DNA from: CAWUFC02 sp963921335
GTDB lineage: Bacteria > Pseudomonadota > Gammaproteobacteria > Pseudomonadales > Halieaceae
DNA: 64,000 nt
Reading direction: 5' to 3'
NCBI GenBank assembly: GCA_963921335.3
Contig: CAWUFC020000001.1
Coordinates: 1,240,001-1,304,000 of the forward strand
A model generated the notes under the pieces. The model saw nothing but the letters and a program-made list of their open reading frames with translations, ran no database searches and was not told where the DNA came from. A program made the position numbers and the translations under genes. Positions 18,680 through 27,171 of this stretch are shown piece by piece (position 1 is the first letter of the stretch; each line of letters opens with the position of its first letter).

Positions 18680-18732
18680 TTAGTAATCAAGTCATATAGT
18701 AAGCAAAGAATACAATTATCTTGAATTACTAA
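18680..18732. promoter_or_regulatory. Candidate MarR operator array between divergent genes
   Basis: TTAGTAATCAAG (18680-18691) and a related TAGTAAGCAAAG (18697-18708) are direct copies. CTTGAATTACTAA (18720-18732) is an inverted copy. The boxes sit directly before the tandem-MarR start codon, in the AT-rich gap to the divergent MFS gene. They are the natural target for the two-domain MarR regulator, although binding is only inferred. Confidence 0.5.
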
Positions 18733-18776
18733 CTGCCCTGCAAGCGGCTGGATTTTGCGCGCCAGCCCGGCTGATA

Positions 18777-20114
18777 ATGCCGGGCATGGAACAATCAAAT
18801 CACCCGGCACGGCCCGCAGACTCGCAGGCTTACTATGCCCTGGCGGTACTGCTGCTGGCGTATATCCTGTCCGTTGTCGACCGTAACGTCATGGCGGTTC
18901 TGATCGGGCCCATACGGGCCGATTTTGAGATCAGTGATTTTCAGTACAGCCTGCTGCACGGCTTTGCCTTTTCCATGTTCTACATTGTGCTGGGATTGCC
19001 GATTGGGCGCCTTGCCGACCGGCACAGCCGGCGCCTGATTATCACGGTCGGTGTGTTCTTCTGGAGCCTGATGACCTGTGCCTGTGGCCTGGCGCGAGGT
19101 TTTAAAAGCCTGTTCATCATGCGCATGGGTGTGGGCGTGGGTGAGGCGGCGTTGTCGCCGCCGGCATATTCATTGCTCAGCGATTACTTTGATGCGGAGC
19201 GCCTGCCTAAAGCCATGGCGGTGTATACCCTGGGCATTACCATCGGCGGTGGTCTGGCTTACATGCTGGGTGCAGCGGTGTATGAATACTTCGCCAGCAC
19301 TGAAGCCGTGGTGTTGCCGCTGGTTGGTGAGTTGCGGCCCTGGCAGCTGACTTTCATTGCCGTGGGCTTACCGGGATTCGCAGTTGTGGGCCTGCTGGCC
19401 TGGATGCAGGAGCCTGCGCGCCAGGGCGGTGCCGGGGAAGCTGCCGACATGCCGAGCCTGGCTGAAACGGGAGCCTGGTTGCGTCAACACTGGCGGGTTT
19501 ATGGCTCGCTCATGTTAGGCGTATCACTGCTGTCGGTGTTGGGTTACGGCACCATGGCATGGTACCCGGAGTTTCTGGTGCGCAATCATGGTATCAGTCG
19601 CGGTGATGCCGGTTCCCAGTTTGGTCTGATATTTATTGTTGCGGGCAGCCTGGGCACTCTGGCGGGTGGGTGGGCCGCCGGGCCATTGATGCGCCGTGGC
19701 TACCCGGATGCCAATATGCGCCTGGTGTTGATTGTCGCGTTGCTTTGGGTATGGCCTGCGGTCGCTGGGCCGCTGGCGCCTACCGGTCAGTGGGCGATGC
19801 TGCTGGCTCTGCCGATCGTGTTTTTCCTCAACAGTTACTTCGGGGTATGTATCGCTGCTCTTCAATTGGTCACGCCAAATCGCATGCGAGCGCAAATTTC
19901 GGCGCTGCTGCTGTTTATGACCAACCTGTTCGGCCTGGCCCTGGGGCCTTCGGCAGTGGCGGCCCTCACCGACTTCGTCTTTGCAGATGATCTTGCCCTG
20001 CGCTACTCATTGGCGCTGTTGCCGGTGCTGGTTTGCCCCCTGTCGGCACTGGTGATCTGGCGTGGTCTGCGCCACTACCGAGCGCTGTTGGCGCAAACAG
20101 GAGAGGGCGCATGA
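18777..20114 (+). CDS. MFS transporter (spinster-like)
   Basis: A 445-residue major facilitator with about 12 hydrophobic segments. The pattern YALAVLLLAYILSVVDRNVMAVLIGPIRADFEISDFQYSLLHGFAF and the loop LPIGRLADRHSRR match the spinster-like MFS group common in catabolic gene neighbourhoods of marine proteobacteria. The substrate is unknown. A second ATG at 18786 (MEQSNH) is an equally possible start. The gene is divergent from the MarR-led efflux operon and shares its operator-rich gap. It overlaps the following GNAT gene by four bases. Confidence 0.82.
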   Translation: MPGMEQSNHPARPADSQAYYALAVLLLAYILSVVDRNVMAVLIGPIRADFEISDFQYSLLHGFAFSMFYIVLGLPIGRLADRHSRRLIITVGVFFWSLMTCACGLARGFKSLFIMRMGVGVGEAALSPPAYSLLSDYFDAERLPKAMAVYTLGITIGGGLAYMLGAAVYEYFASTEAVVLPLVGELRPWQLTFIAVGLPGFAVVGLLAWMQEPARQGGAGEAADMPSLAETGAWLRQHWRVYGSLMLGVSLLSVLGYGTMAWYPEFLVRNHGISRGDAGSQFGLIFIVAGSLGTLAGGWAAGPLMRRGYPDANMRLVLIVALLWVWPAVAGPLAPTGQWAMLLALPIVFFLNSYFGVCIAALQLVTPNRMRAQISALLLFMTNLFGLALGPSAVAALTDFVFADDLALRYSLALLPVLVCPLSALVIWRGLRHYRALLAQTGEGA

Positions 20115-20710
20115 GTTTTGAGGTAAAGCCGGTTTTACTGGAAGGGGAATACATGCGTCTTGGGCCCCTTGCCCAGGAACATGCCCACGGCCTTTTCAAC
20201 CGCGGTACCCACGCAGAGGATTGGGCCTTTATGCCGCGCCCCTGTTTTGTTGACCTGGCCGATTGTCGACACTGGATTGATGAAGCCAATGCCACCGCCG
20301 GGCACGTCGCGTTTGCTATGGTGGAGAAGAAGCAGGGCCGTGCAGTAGGCAGTTCGCGTTACATGGCCATCCGCGAAGAGCATCGGGGTCTGGAAATTGG
20401 CTGGACCTGGATCGGGCGCGACTGGCAGGGCACGGTGATCAATGTCGAGGCCAAACTGTTGATGCTGCAACATGCGTTCGAAAATCTGGGCGCGATCAGG
20501 GTGGAGCTGAAGACGGACGCGCGTAACGAGCGCTCCCAGCGTGCCATCAAGGGCATTGGTGCAAAGTACGAAGGCACGTTTAGAAACCATATGATCGTGC
20601 AGCAGGGTCATTTTCGTGACTCTGCCTATTTCAGCGTCACCGAGGCCGACTGGCCCTCGGTGCGCGACGGCTTGCTGGCGCGGCGCGAACGGCAGGGCGC
20701 TGAGCTTTGA
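20111..20710 (+). CDS. GNAT family N-acetyltransferase (RimJ/RimL-like)
   Basis: A 199-residue GNAT protein. The start chosen is ATG 20111, which overlaps the MFS stop as ATGA. Motifs are EGEYMRLGPLAQEHAHGLF at the start, GSSRYMAIREEHRGLEIGWTWIGRDWQGT for the central acetyl-CoA region, and ALKTDARNERSQRAIKGIGAKYEG-like sequence at the C-terminal end. This order is typical of RimJ/RimL-type enzymes that acetylate protein N-termini or small amines. Overlap with the MFS gene implies translational coupling. The acceptor is not identifiable. Confidence 0.82.
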   Translation: MSFEVKPVLLEGEYMRLGPLAQEHAHGLFNRGTHAEDWAFMPRPCFVDLADCRHWIDEANATAGHVAFAMVEKKQGRAVGSSRYMAIREEHRGLEIGWTWIGRDWQGTVINVEAKLLMLQHAFENLGAIRVELKTDARNERSQRAIKGIGAKYEGTFRNHMIVQQGHFRDSAYFSVTEADWPSVRDGLLARRERQGAEL

Positions 20711-20747
20711 CTGTGCTATATTGCGGCGCATTGAAACTGAGGTTCTT

Positions 20748-21539
20748 ATGAAGCAACTATCCCGAATGATCCTGGCCGTTAGTCTGATGTTGGTATCTTT
20801 TGCCAATCAGGCCGAGCCCATCCACCTGATTGCCAATACCTTTCCGCCCTACGCGGACAAGCAGCTGCCGGGTGAGGGGATGGCACTGGAAATTGTGACT
20901 CATGTGTACAAGAAAGCCGGCTATGAACCCAAGGTCAGCATCGAAACATGGCCGCGTGTGATGGAAGGTGTGCAAGTGGGTCTGTTCGATGCGGTTGCGC
21001 ACATCTGGTACTCGGAAGAGCGTGAGAAAAACTTCCGCTACAGCCGTCCCTACCTGGTGAACACTATGAAGATCGTCAAGCTAAAGTCTTTGCAGGGTGA
21101 TTATCTTGAACTGTCACATCTGCAGGATAAGCGTATTGGGGTGATTCGTGATTATGCCTACGGCGTGGATTTTTCTACGGTGCCGGGCCTGACCCAGGTG
21201 ACCGAGAATCGCCTGATTCTGAACCTGCTGAATTTGCTCAATGGCAAAGTGGATTTCGTGATCGGCGATGAGCGCGCCATTGCCATGCAGTTGTCACAGT
21301 ACCTCAACAGGGAACAGGACAAGTTCGAAATGCTGGACATCGATCTGCCCGGTCGTTCCGCCTATGTCGGCGTGAGTCGTGACAATCCCAAAGGCGAGAA
21401 ACACATCGCCGACTTCAACAAGGCCCTGGTGCAGAGCCTGGAAGACGGCAGTTACAAGGCCATTGTTGATAAATGGCACCAGCGCTACGGTTTGGCCCTG
21501 CAACCTTTCCCGGGAACGGGACCCTCAGTCAGCCAATAG
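20748..21539 (+). CDS. Periplasmic solute-binding protein, family 3-like
   Basis: A 263-residue exported protein. The ATG at 20748 gives a clean signal peptide (MKQLSRMILAVSLMLVSFANQA, cleavage near residue 21). The mature part has the SBP_bac_3 order: PIHLIANTFPPYA, IWYSEEREKNFRYSRPYLVN, RIGVIRDYAYG, LLNGKVDFVIGDE and a C-terminal KALVQSLEDGSYKAIVDKWHQRYG. Such proteins bind amino acids or related polar solutes. No ABC permease or ATPase gene is adjacent, so it may serve a distant transporter or act in sensing. It converges on cysK with an 11-base 3' overlap. Confidence 0.82.
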   Translation: MKQLSRMILAVSLMLVSFANQAEPIHLIANTFPPYADKQLPGEGMALEIVTHVYKKAGYEPKVSIETWPRVMEGVQVGLFDAVAHIWYSEEREKNFRYSRPYLVNTMKIVKLKSLQGDYLELSHLQDKRIGVIRDYAYGVDFSTVPGLTQVTENRLILNLLNLLNGKVDFVIGDERAIAMQLSQYLNREQDKFEMLDIDLPGRSAYVGVSRDNPKGEKHIADFNKALVQSLEDGSYKAIVDKWHQRYGLALQPFPGTGPSVSQ

Positions 21540-22506
21540 CCTGTACGGTTTCGTTTTCTGAAAAATGCCCTTCAAACAGGGGAGCACTGAGGTAACGCTC
21601 ACCTGAATCAGGCAGGATAGCCACAATGGTCTTGCCCGCGTGTTCAGGCATTTGGGCGAGCCGGTCAGCGACCAGCATGGCGGCGCCGCTGGATACCCCG
21701 GCGAGAATGCCTTCTTCCTGCATCAGCTTGTGAGCCCAGGCCATCGCTTCTTCGCTGTTGGCCTGTTCCACCTGATCCACCATGTCCAGATCCAGGTTGT
21801 CGGGCAGAATGCCGGCGCCAATGCCCTGGATTTTATGTGGTGCGTGGGTCGGTTCCTCGCCGGCCTTGGCAGCGGCAATTACGGTGCTGGTGTCGGGTTC
21901 AACCGCCACGGTGAGAATGGCTTTGCCTTTGGTGTTCTTGATGTAGCGGGAGATGCCGGTCAGGGTGCCGCCCGTGCCGACCCCGCTGACCAGGATATCA
22001 ATGCCGCCGTCAGTGTCTTCCCAGATTTCGGGGCCTGTGGTGGCTTCATGAATCGCCGGGTTGGCGGGATTTTCAAATTGGCGCGGTGCAAAGTGCTTGT
22101 CGGGATCTGAGGCGATAATTTCTTCTGCGCGAGCGATGGCGGCAGGGATGCCCTTGGCGCCATCAGTGAGTTCAATTTTGGCGCCCAGAGCCACCATCAG
22201 CATGCGTCGTTCCAGGCTCATGGTGTGGGGCATAACCAGGGTACAGTTATAGCCCCTGGAGGCTGCGACGAAGGCCAGCGCGATCCCGGTATTACCGCTA
22301 GTGGGCTCAACGATGGTCATGCCCGGTTTGAGGCTGCCATCTGCCTCGGCGGCCGCGATCATGCTGGTGCCGATACGGCACTTTACAGACATTGCCGGGT
22401 TACGGTTCTCCAGCTTGACCAGGATGTTGTTGCTGCTGATACGGTTAATACGAACCAGCGGAGAGCCGCCAATGGTGTCTGCATTATTGTCGTAAATCTG
22501 TCCCAT
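21529..22506 (-). CDS. cysK: Cysteine synthase A (O-acetylserine sulfhydrylase)
   Basis: A 325-residue PLP enzyme that makes cysteine from O-acetylserine and sulfide in the cytoplasm. The lysine motif NPAMSVKCRIGTSMI (Lys42) matches the E. coli CysK form NPSFSVKCRIG. EPTSGNTGIALAF binds the substrate carboxylate, and VGTGGTLTGISRYIK binds the cofactor phosphate. Length equals CysK (323 in E. coli). The gene is monocistronic, and its upstream gap on the minus strand starts at 22507. The assignment is strong; discrimination from CysM rests on the SVKCRIG motif and length. Confidence 0.93.
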   Translation of the reverse strand: MGQIYDNNADTIGGSPLVRINRISSNNILVKLENRNPAMSVKCRIGTSMIAAAEADGSLKPGMTIVEPTSGNTGIALAFVAASRGYNCTLVMPHTMSLERRMLMVALGAKIELTDGAKGIPAAIARAEEIIASDPDKHFAPRQFENPANPAIHEATTGPEIWEDTDGGIDILVSGVGTGGTLTGISRYIKNTKGKAILTVAVEPDTSTVIAAAKAGEEPTHAPHKIQGIGAGILPDNLDLDMVDQVEQANSEEAMAWAHKLMQEEGILAGVSSGAAMLVADRLAQMPEHAGKTIVAILPDSGERYLSAPLFEGHFSENETVQAIG

Positions 22507-22675
22507 GTGTTGTCTCCCTACGGGTTATTGTCTGCCTAGAGCCTAGCCCTGCCCTCAAAGCTTGTCCAACATGACAAAAAGTTAAGGAAATACCCCGTAT
22601 TTGTTCAGCTTACCTTCAGATCTGGCTCATAAATTGGGTCGTAGAAAGGGTCGAATCAAACGGTAGGGGATTGAA

Positions 22676-22771
22676 ATGAGCAAATGTAAACAGAACGCGA
22701 TCGTCACCGGGGTCTATACCACGGTGTTTTTGCTGGCGTTAGTGACGCAGGGAACTTTCATCGCAGGTTAG
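22676..22771 (+). CDS. Possible small membrane peptide (31 aa)
   Basis: A short frame with ATG at 22676 encodes 31 residues: a charged start (MSKCKQ), then an uncharged hydrophobic stretch VYTTVFLLALVTQGTFIAG that could span the membrane. A purine-rich GGTAGGGGA lies about six bases upstream as a ribosome-binding site. An intrinsic terminator follows about 90 bases downstream with no other gene between. This layout supports expression as a small single gene. No family is recognised, and the frame is too short to be certain. Confidence 0.4.
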   Translation: MSKCKQNAIVTGVYTTVFLLALVTQGTFIAG

Positions 22772-22859
22772 TGTCATAAAGGACATGGTGGCAGGTTTGC
22801 ACTGGGGCTGACCCCCGGCTTCGCACCGCAAACGCCCATCCAGGTTTCCTATCTCCCTT

Positions 22860-22883
22860 AGCCGGCCTCGCGCCGGCTTTTTT
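22860..22883 (+). terminator. Intrinsic terminator downstream of the 31-aa frame
   Basis: AGCCGGC (22860-22866) pairs with GCCGGCT (22872-22878) around a CTCGC loop and is followed by a run of Ts. Repeat element ATGTACAGGATGTA begins a few bases after the T-run. Confidence 0.8.
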
Positions 22884-22886
22884 ATT

Positions 22887-22900
22887 ATGTACAGGATGTA
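22887..22900 (+). repeat. Dispersed element ATGTACAGGATGTA, copy 1
   Basis: The 14-base string occurs here and twice more at 55311-55324 and 55362-55375. It is followed within 40 bases by a GTACGTCGCG and AGGCAGG context that resembles the sequence after the 55311 copy, and by GAGCGACG. Both this copy and the 55311 copy follow a terminator T-run at once. Confidence 0.65.
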
Positions 22901-23039
22901 CCGGGCCGCGCAGGCGTACGTCGCGGTAGGCAGGGATGGCGCGGGCCGCGATCGGCGAGCGACGCCTCAAATCCCGCTCCGCTGTCTAAACGAAAGATCC
23001 CCAAATCCTGGTCAAACCGCCTCGTAATCCGCGAAATAC

Positions 23040-23068
23040 TTGAAGGGAAGCAAAACATACTGTATGTT
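23040..23068 (+). promoter_or_regulatory. Promoter with overlapping palindromic operator for the acyl-CoA dehydrogenase operon
   Basis: A -35-like TTGAAG (23040-23045) and -10-like TATGTT (23063-23068) are spaced by 17 bases. The perfect palindrome AACATAC-T-GTATGTT (23054-23068) covers the -10. The upstream GCGAAATACTTGAA and the ACATACTGTA core recur at 31729-31761 before the MaoC gene. A repressor of TetR type is the expected binder. Confidence 0.6.
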
Positions 23069-23113
23069 CAAAACCACTTTTTCGACACTGATTTTCAAGC
23101 AAAGGAGCGAATC

Positions 23114-24295
23114 GTGAGCGATCTGGAACAATTCCGCCTGGAAACGCGGGAATGGCTGGAGGCCAATTGCCCTGAGTCTATGCGCACCCCTGAGGCCAGC
23201 GAGGCCGACCAGTACTGGGGCGGCCGTAACCCTGAAATGACCCATCCCGACCAGAAAGTCTGGGCAGACCGTATGGGTGAAAAAGGCTGGACCACACCGG
23301 AATGGCCCGCCGAGTATGGCGGTGGCGGTCTCAGCAAAGAGGAGTCCAAGGTGCTGCGCCAGGAAATGTCGCGTATCGGCGCCCGTCATCCTCTGCACAG
23401 CTTTGGTATTTCCATGTTGGCCCCGGCCCTGTTGAAGTACGGGTCTGAGGAACAGAAGAAGGAACATATTCCCAAGATCGTGCGCGGCGAAATCCGCTGG
23501 TGCCAGGGGTATTCCGAACCCGGTGCCGGTTCTGACCTGGCCAGCCTGCAAACCCGCGCTGAAGACCAGGGCGATCACTACCTGGTCAATGGGTCCAAGG
23601 TATGGACCTCCTATGCGGACAAGGCGGATTGGATATTCTGCCTGACCCGTACCGATAACAGTGGCACCAAGCACGAGGGTATTTCCTTCCTGCTGTTCGA
23701 TATGGCCAGCGAAGGTGTAACCACCAAGCCGATCCTGCTGATCAGCGGCTACTCTCCCTTCTGTGAAACCTTCTTCGATGATGTGAAAGTACCCAAGGGC
23801 AACCTGATGGGTGAAGAGGGCAAGGGCTGGACGATTGCCAAATACCTGCTGACCCACGAGCGTGAAATGATTTCTGGCTTTGGCCATGCCGGTCGTAGCA
23901 AACCCCTTTCTGCCCAGGCCATCGAGACCATTGGGGCCGATGCCGCTGGCAAGCTGGATGACACGGTATTGCGTCAGTCACTGGCGCAGCTCGAGCTGGA
24001 TGCCCTGGTGTTTGGTTACACCATGGCTCGGGTTGGCGATGAAGCTAAAGCAGGTCAGGGTCTTGGAGCCGCCTCATCGATCTTCAAGTACTACGGTACC
24101 GAGCTCAATAAGCGTCGTTACGAATTGAAGCTGTCCGTGGCTGGCGAAACCGCAATGGCCTGGGAAGGCGAGGCCTATGACGGCGGTTCGCTGCCTCGTG
24201 CCTGGCTGCGCACCAAGGCCAACTCCATCGAAGGTGGAACCTCGGAAATTCAATTAAACATTATTTCCAAGCGCGTGCTTGGTCTGCCCGACTGA
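23114..24295 (+). CDS. Acyl-CoA dehydrogenase (FadE-like)
   Basis: A 393-residue flavoprotein that introduces the alpha,beta double bond into an acyl-CoA. Family blocks are present in order: WGGRNPEMTHPDQKVWADRMGEKGWTTPEWP early, GYSEPGAGSDLASLQTRAEDQGDHYLVNGSKVWTSYADKADW in the beta domain, and the C-terminal IEGGTSEIQLNIISKRVLGLP. Length is standard. The start is GTG 23114 preceded by AAAGGAG. It heads an operon with a second acyl-CoA dehydrogenase, a CoA ligase, a third (broken) dehydrogenase and a GPH transporter. Two paired dehydrogenases often form an alpha2-beta2 enzyme in steroid-type catabolism, and that is possible here. Confidence 0.9.
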   Translation: MSDLEQFRLETREWLEANCPESMRTPEASEADQYWGGRNPEMTHPDQKVWADRMGEKGWTTPEWPAEYGGGGLSKEESKVLRQEMSRIGARHPLHSFGISMLAPALLKYGSEEQKKEHIPKIVRGEIRWCQGYSEPGAGSDLASLQTRAEDQGDHYLVNGSKVWTSYADKADWIFCLTRTDNSGTKHEGISFLLFDMASEGVTTKPILLISGYSPFCETFFDDVKVPKGNLMGEEGKGWTIAKYLLTHEREMISGFGHAGRSKPLSAQAIETIGADAAGKLDDTVLRQSLAQLELDALVFGYTMARVGDEAKAGQGLGAASSIFKYYGTELNKRRYELKLSVAGETAMAWEGEAYDGGSLPRAWLRTKANSIEGGTSEIQLNIISKRVLGLPD

Positions 24296-24305
24296 GGAGA
24301 TAGTC

Positions 24306-25445
24306 ATGGCACTGGTACTGAATGAAGATCAAATGATGCTGAAGGAGGCCGCCGCCGGCTTCCTGGCAGAGAAAGCGCCTGTCGCAGCATTGCGCGAATT
24401 GCGCGACTCCCGCAGTGAGTTGGGATATGACGCCGACACCTGGAAAGAGATGGCGGAAATGGGCTGGGCCGGCATTGCCATTGAAGAGGCCTACGGTGGC
24501 CTTGGCTTTGGTTACACCGGGCTGGGTGTGGTGCTGGAGCAGATGGGGCGCAATCTCAGTATTGCACCCTTGCAATCCACCGTACTGGTTGGTGCATCAG
24601 CTATTGCGATTGGCGGCAGTGAATCGCAGAAAGAAGCCTTGTTGCCGGCGATTGCCGCCGGTGATGTGACCCTGGCCCTGGCGCTGCAGGAGACTGCCCA
24701 TCATGCGCCGGCAAAAACGGCCATGGCCGCTACAGCTAATGGCGAAGGGTTCAAGTTGAGCGGCAGCAAGGTTGCCGTGGCTGATGCCCACAGTGCCGAC
24801 AAACTGCTGGTCGTCGCCCGTACCTCCGGTTCCGCACCTTCCATGGACGGTTTGAGCCTGTTTCTGGTCGATGCCAACGCTGATGGTGTCAGCCGCGAGC
24901 GCGTGGTTATGGTCGACAGCCGTAATAGCGGTAACGTCTCGTTCGATAATGTTGCAGTGGCTGCTGAGGATGTTATTGGTGAAGTGGGCCAGGCCGGCGC
25001 AATCATCGAGCAGGTGCTGGATATTGCCAATATCGGCCTGTCAGCTGAGCTGTTGGGCCTTTCCCTGGAATCCTTTGAGCGCACTCTCGAGTACCTCAAG
25101 GATCGCAAGCAATTTGGTGAGCCCATTGGCTCTTTCCAGGGCCTGCAACACCGCGCAGCAGAGATGTTTGCTGAGCTGGAGCTGTGCAAGTCCATCGTGC
25201 TTGCCGCCCTCCAGGCCATCGATAGCCAGGACGAGCGACTGCCGATGCTGGCGGCAGCCTGTAAGGCCAAGATGTGCCAGGTGGCAGCTCGAGTGACCAA
25301 TGAAGCGATCCAGATGCACGGCGGTATCGGTATGACCGACGAGTTTGATATCGGCTTCTTTATCAAGCGCTCGCGGGTTGCCCAGCAGACCTACGGCGAT
25401 TACAACTACCAGCTGGATCGCTACGCCAGCGCCAACGCTTTCTAA
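24306..25445 (+). CDS. Acyl-CoA dehydrogenase, second subunit or paralogue
   Basis: A 379-residue acyl-CoA dehydrogenase. I choose ATG 24306 (MALVLNEDQMMLKEAA) because AGGAG precedes it and the N-terminus then matches the family. A frame extension to 24279 would overlap the upstream gene. Blocks include EMGWAGIAIEEAYGGLGFGYTGLGVVLEQMGRNL, ALQETAHHAP and the C-terminal QMHGGIGMTDEFDIGFFIKRSRVAQQTYGD. The beta-domain threonine/serine motif is weak compared with the upstream copy, as in the non-catalytic partner of heteromeric dehydrogenases. It lies 10 bases behind the first dehydrogenase. Confidence 0.86.
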   Translation: MALVLNEDQMMLKEAAAGFLAEKAPVAALRELRDSRSELGYDADTWKEMAEMGWAGIAIEEAYGGLGFGYTGLGVVLEQMGRNLSIAPLQSTVLVGASAIAIGGSESQKEALLPAIAAGDVTLALALQETAHHAPAKTAMAATANGEGFKLSGSKVAVADAHSADKLLVVARTSGSAPSMDGLSLFLVDANADGVSRERVVMVDSRNSGNVSFDNVAVAAEDVIGEVGQAGAIIEQVLDIANIGLSAELLGLSLESFERTLEYLKDRKQFGEPIGSFQGLQHRAAEMFAELELCKSIVLAALQAIDSQDERLPMLAAACKAKMCQVAARVTNEAIQMHGGIGMTDEFDIGFFIKRSRVAQQTYGDYNYQLDRYASANAF

Positions 25446-25447
25446 GG

Positions 25448-27160
25448 GTGAGCGAAAGCGACCTGGAGAAACTGGACGGTGCGGTCACTCAGCTGACCGC
25501 ACCGAATCAGCCTTTTGAGCTGGTCGACGTAGAGATACGTGGTTACAACTACCGTCACTATCTCAAGCAACCGCAAAACCTCGGTGAATACTTTGCTGTT
25601 ATGCGCAGCCACGACCAAAAGGGCTTCGTGGTCTGTGGTGAAGAGCAGTACAGCTATGGCGAGGCTCATCAACTAGCCAGTCAATTGGCCTGTGCCATGC
25701 AGGAGCGCTTTGGCGTTTCAGCAGGCGATCGTGTTGCCATTGTCATGCGCAACAACCCCCAGTGGTTATTCAGTTTTGTCGCGGCCGCCAGTATCGGCGC
25801 CATCGTGGTGCCGATGAACGCCTGGTGGACGACCGAAGAACTGGATTACGGTTTGGAGGACTGCGGCGCTAAATTGGTTGTTGTCGACCCTGAGCGCGCC
25901 GGTCGTATAGAGCCTTTCGCCGATCGGCTCGGTCTCAAGTTTTTAGGGGTGGGTGACTTTTCCGGATTCGATCTGGACGTGGTCGATGTGATGGAGGCCC
26001 TGGCCGACTACCCCGATGCCAGCATGCCTGAAGTGCAAGTCCATCCTGATGATGACGCCACGATCATGTATACCTCCGGCTCCACCGGGCACCCCAAGGG
26101 CGCCGTGTCGACGCACCGGGGCATTCTGGCCGCCATGTACAGCTGGCTGTTGATGGGTAACGCCAGCAACCTGGCCCTCCCGCCAGAGCCCGCGTCCGAT
26201 GATGAAGTCAGGTACTCACCCTGTACCCTGATGACCGTGCCCCTGTTTCACGCCACCGGTTCCCACAGCCTGTTTATGCTGTCAGTCGTCTTGGGTCGCA
26301 AGATTGTCATGATGCACAAGTGGAATGTGGAGGAAGCCATGCGCCTGATCGAGACGGAGCGCGTGACCAACTTCAACGGCGTACCCACCATGTCGGCCGA
26401 GTTGCAGGCGGCGGCCCAGGAGGGGCGCTACGATCTTTCCAGCCTGAAAGAGATTTATTCCGGCGGTGCCGCGCGTCCGCCGGACCAGGTCAAAAAGATC
26501 ACTGACACCTTCCGCAAATCCAGCCCGGGCAGTGGTTATGGGCTCACAGAGACCAACGCCCTGGGTGCTGTGAACTCCGGTGTTTTCTATGCCGCCAAGC
26601 CCTCCAGCACAGGGCGCGTGGTGCCGGCGGTGACTGAGTTCAAGATCATCGACGAAAACGGCAATAGCCTTCCCGTTGGAGAGCGTGGGGAAGTGTGCAT
26701 CAAGAGCACTGCCAATGTGCGGGGCTACTGGAACAAACCGGAGGCCACGGCTGCAGCCTTTGTGGGTGATTGGTTTCACAGCGGCGATGTCGGCTATCTG
26801 GATGAGCAGGGATTTCTATATATAGTCGATCGGATCAAGGACATTATCATTAGAGGCGGCGAAAATATCAGTTGCCTGGAGGTGGAGGCAGCTATCTACT
26901 CCCACCCAGCAGTGGAAGAGGCGGCGGTATTTGGTTTGCCCGATGAACGCCTGGGTGAAGTGGTTGGAACAGCGGTGGTGTTGCGCAGCGGTGAACAGCT
27001 GAGCGCCGGGGAATTGAAGAGCTACCTGGCAGATCACCTGGCAGCGTTCAAGATACCGCTGCACGTGTGGTTCCGGGACGAGCAACTGCCGCGCATAGCC
27101 TCTGGCAAAATATTCAAACGACAATTGAAAGCAGACTACAGTCAAGAAATAGCAGAGTAA
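25448..27160 (+). CDS. AMP-dependent acyl-CoA synthetase/ligase
   Basis: A 570-residue ANL-superfamily enzyme that activates a carboxylic acid to its CoA thioester using ATP. The P-loop-like motif is YTSGSTGHPKGAVSTHRG near residue 203. The adenylate motif is GSGYGLTETNALG. The C-terminal hinge/lysine motif is RIASGKIFKRQLK. It begins at GTG 25448, two bases after the preceding stop, and is followed 11 bases later by another acyl-CoA dehydrogenase, so it is inside the operon. The substrate is probably a medium to long or branched acid, by context only. Confidence 0.9.
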   Translation: MSESDLEKLDGAVTQLTAPNQPFELVDVEIRGYNYRHYLKQPQNLGEYFAVMRSHDQKGFVVCGEEQYSYGEAHQLASQLACAMQERFGVSAGDRVAIVMRNNPQWLFSFVAAASIGAIVVPMNAWWTTEELDYGLEDCGAKLVVVDPERAGRIEPFADRLGLKFLGVGDFSGFDLDVVDVMEALADYPDASMPEVQVHPDDDATIMYTSGSTGHPKGAVSTHRGILAAMYSWLLMGNASNLALPPEPASDDEVRYSPCTLMTVPLFHATGSHSLFMLSVVLGRKIVMMHKWNVEEAMRLIETERVTNFNGVPTMSAELQAAAQEGRYDLSSLKEIYSGGAARPPDQVKKITDTFRKSSPGSGYGLTETNALGAVNSGVFYAAKPSSTGRVVPAVTEFKIIDENGNSLPVGERGEVCIKSTANVRGYWNKPEATAAAFVGDWFHSGDVGYLDEQGFLYIVDRIKDIIIRGGENISCLEVEAAIYSHPAVEEAAVFGLPDERLGEVVGTAVVLRSGEQLSAGELKSYLADHLAAFKIPLHVWFRDEQLPRIASGKIFKRQLKADYSQEIAE

Positions 27161-27171
27161 GGAGAACAACA

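Larger units (their letters stand above)
22507..23113. other. Long intergenic region between cysK and the acyl-CoA dehydrogenase operon
   Basis: This 607-base gap holds the upstream region of cysK on the minus strand, a possible 31-residue membrane peptide (22676-22771), an intrinsic terminator (22860), a dispersed ATGTACAGGATGTA element followed by GC-rich sequence (22887-22980), and a promoter/operator (23040-23068) for the acyl-CoA dehydrogenase operon. I see no tRNA or longer gene in it. Confidence 0.7.

Noticed and set aside
22758..22970. A 70-codon minus-strand frame over the terminator and repeat between cysK and the dehydrogenase operon
   Set aside because: It reads through the terminator hairpin and the ATGTACAGGATGTA repeat; the HPVH-type residues come from the repeat and recur in the frame at 55206-55403.
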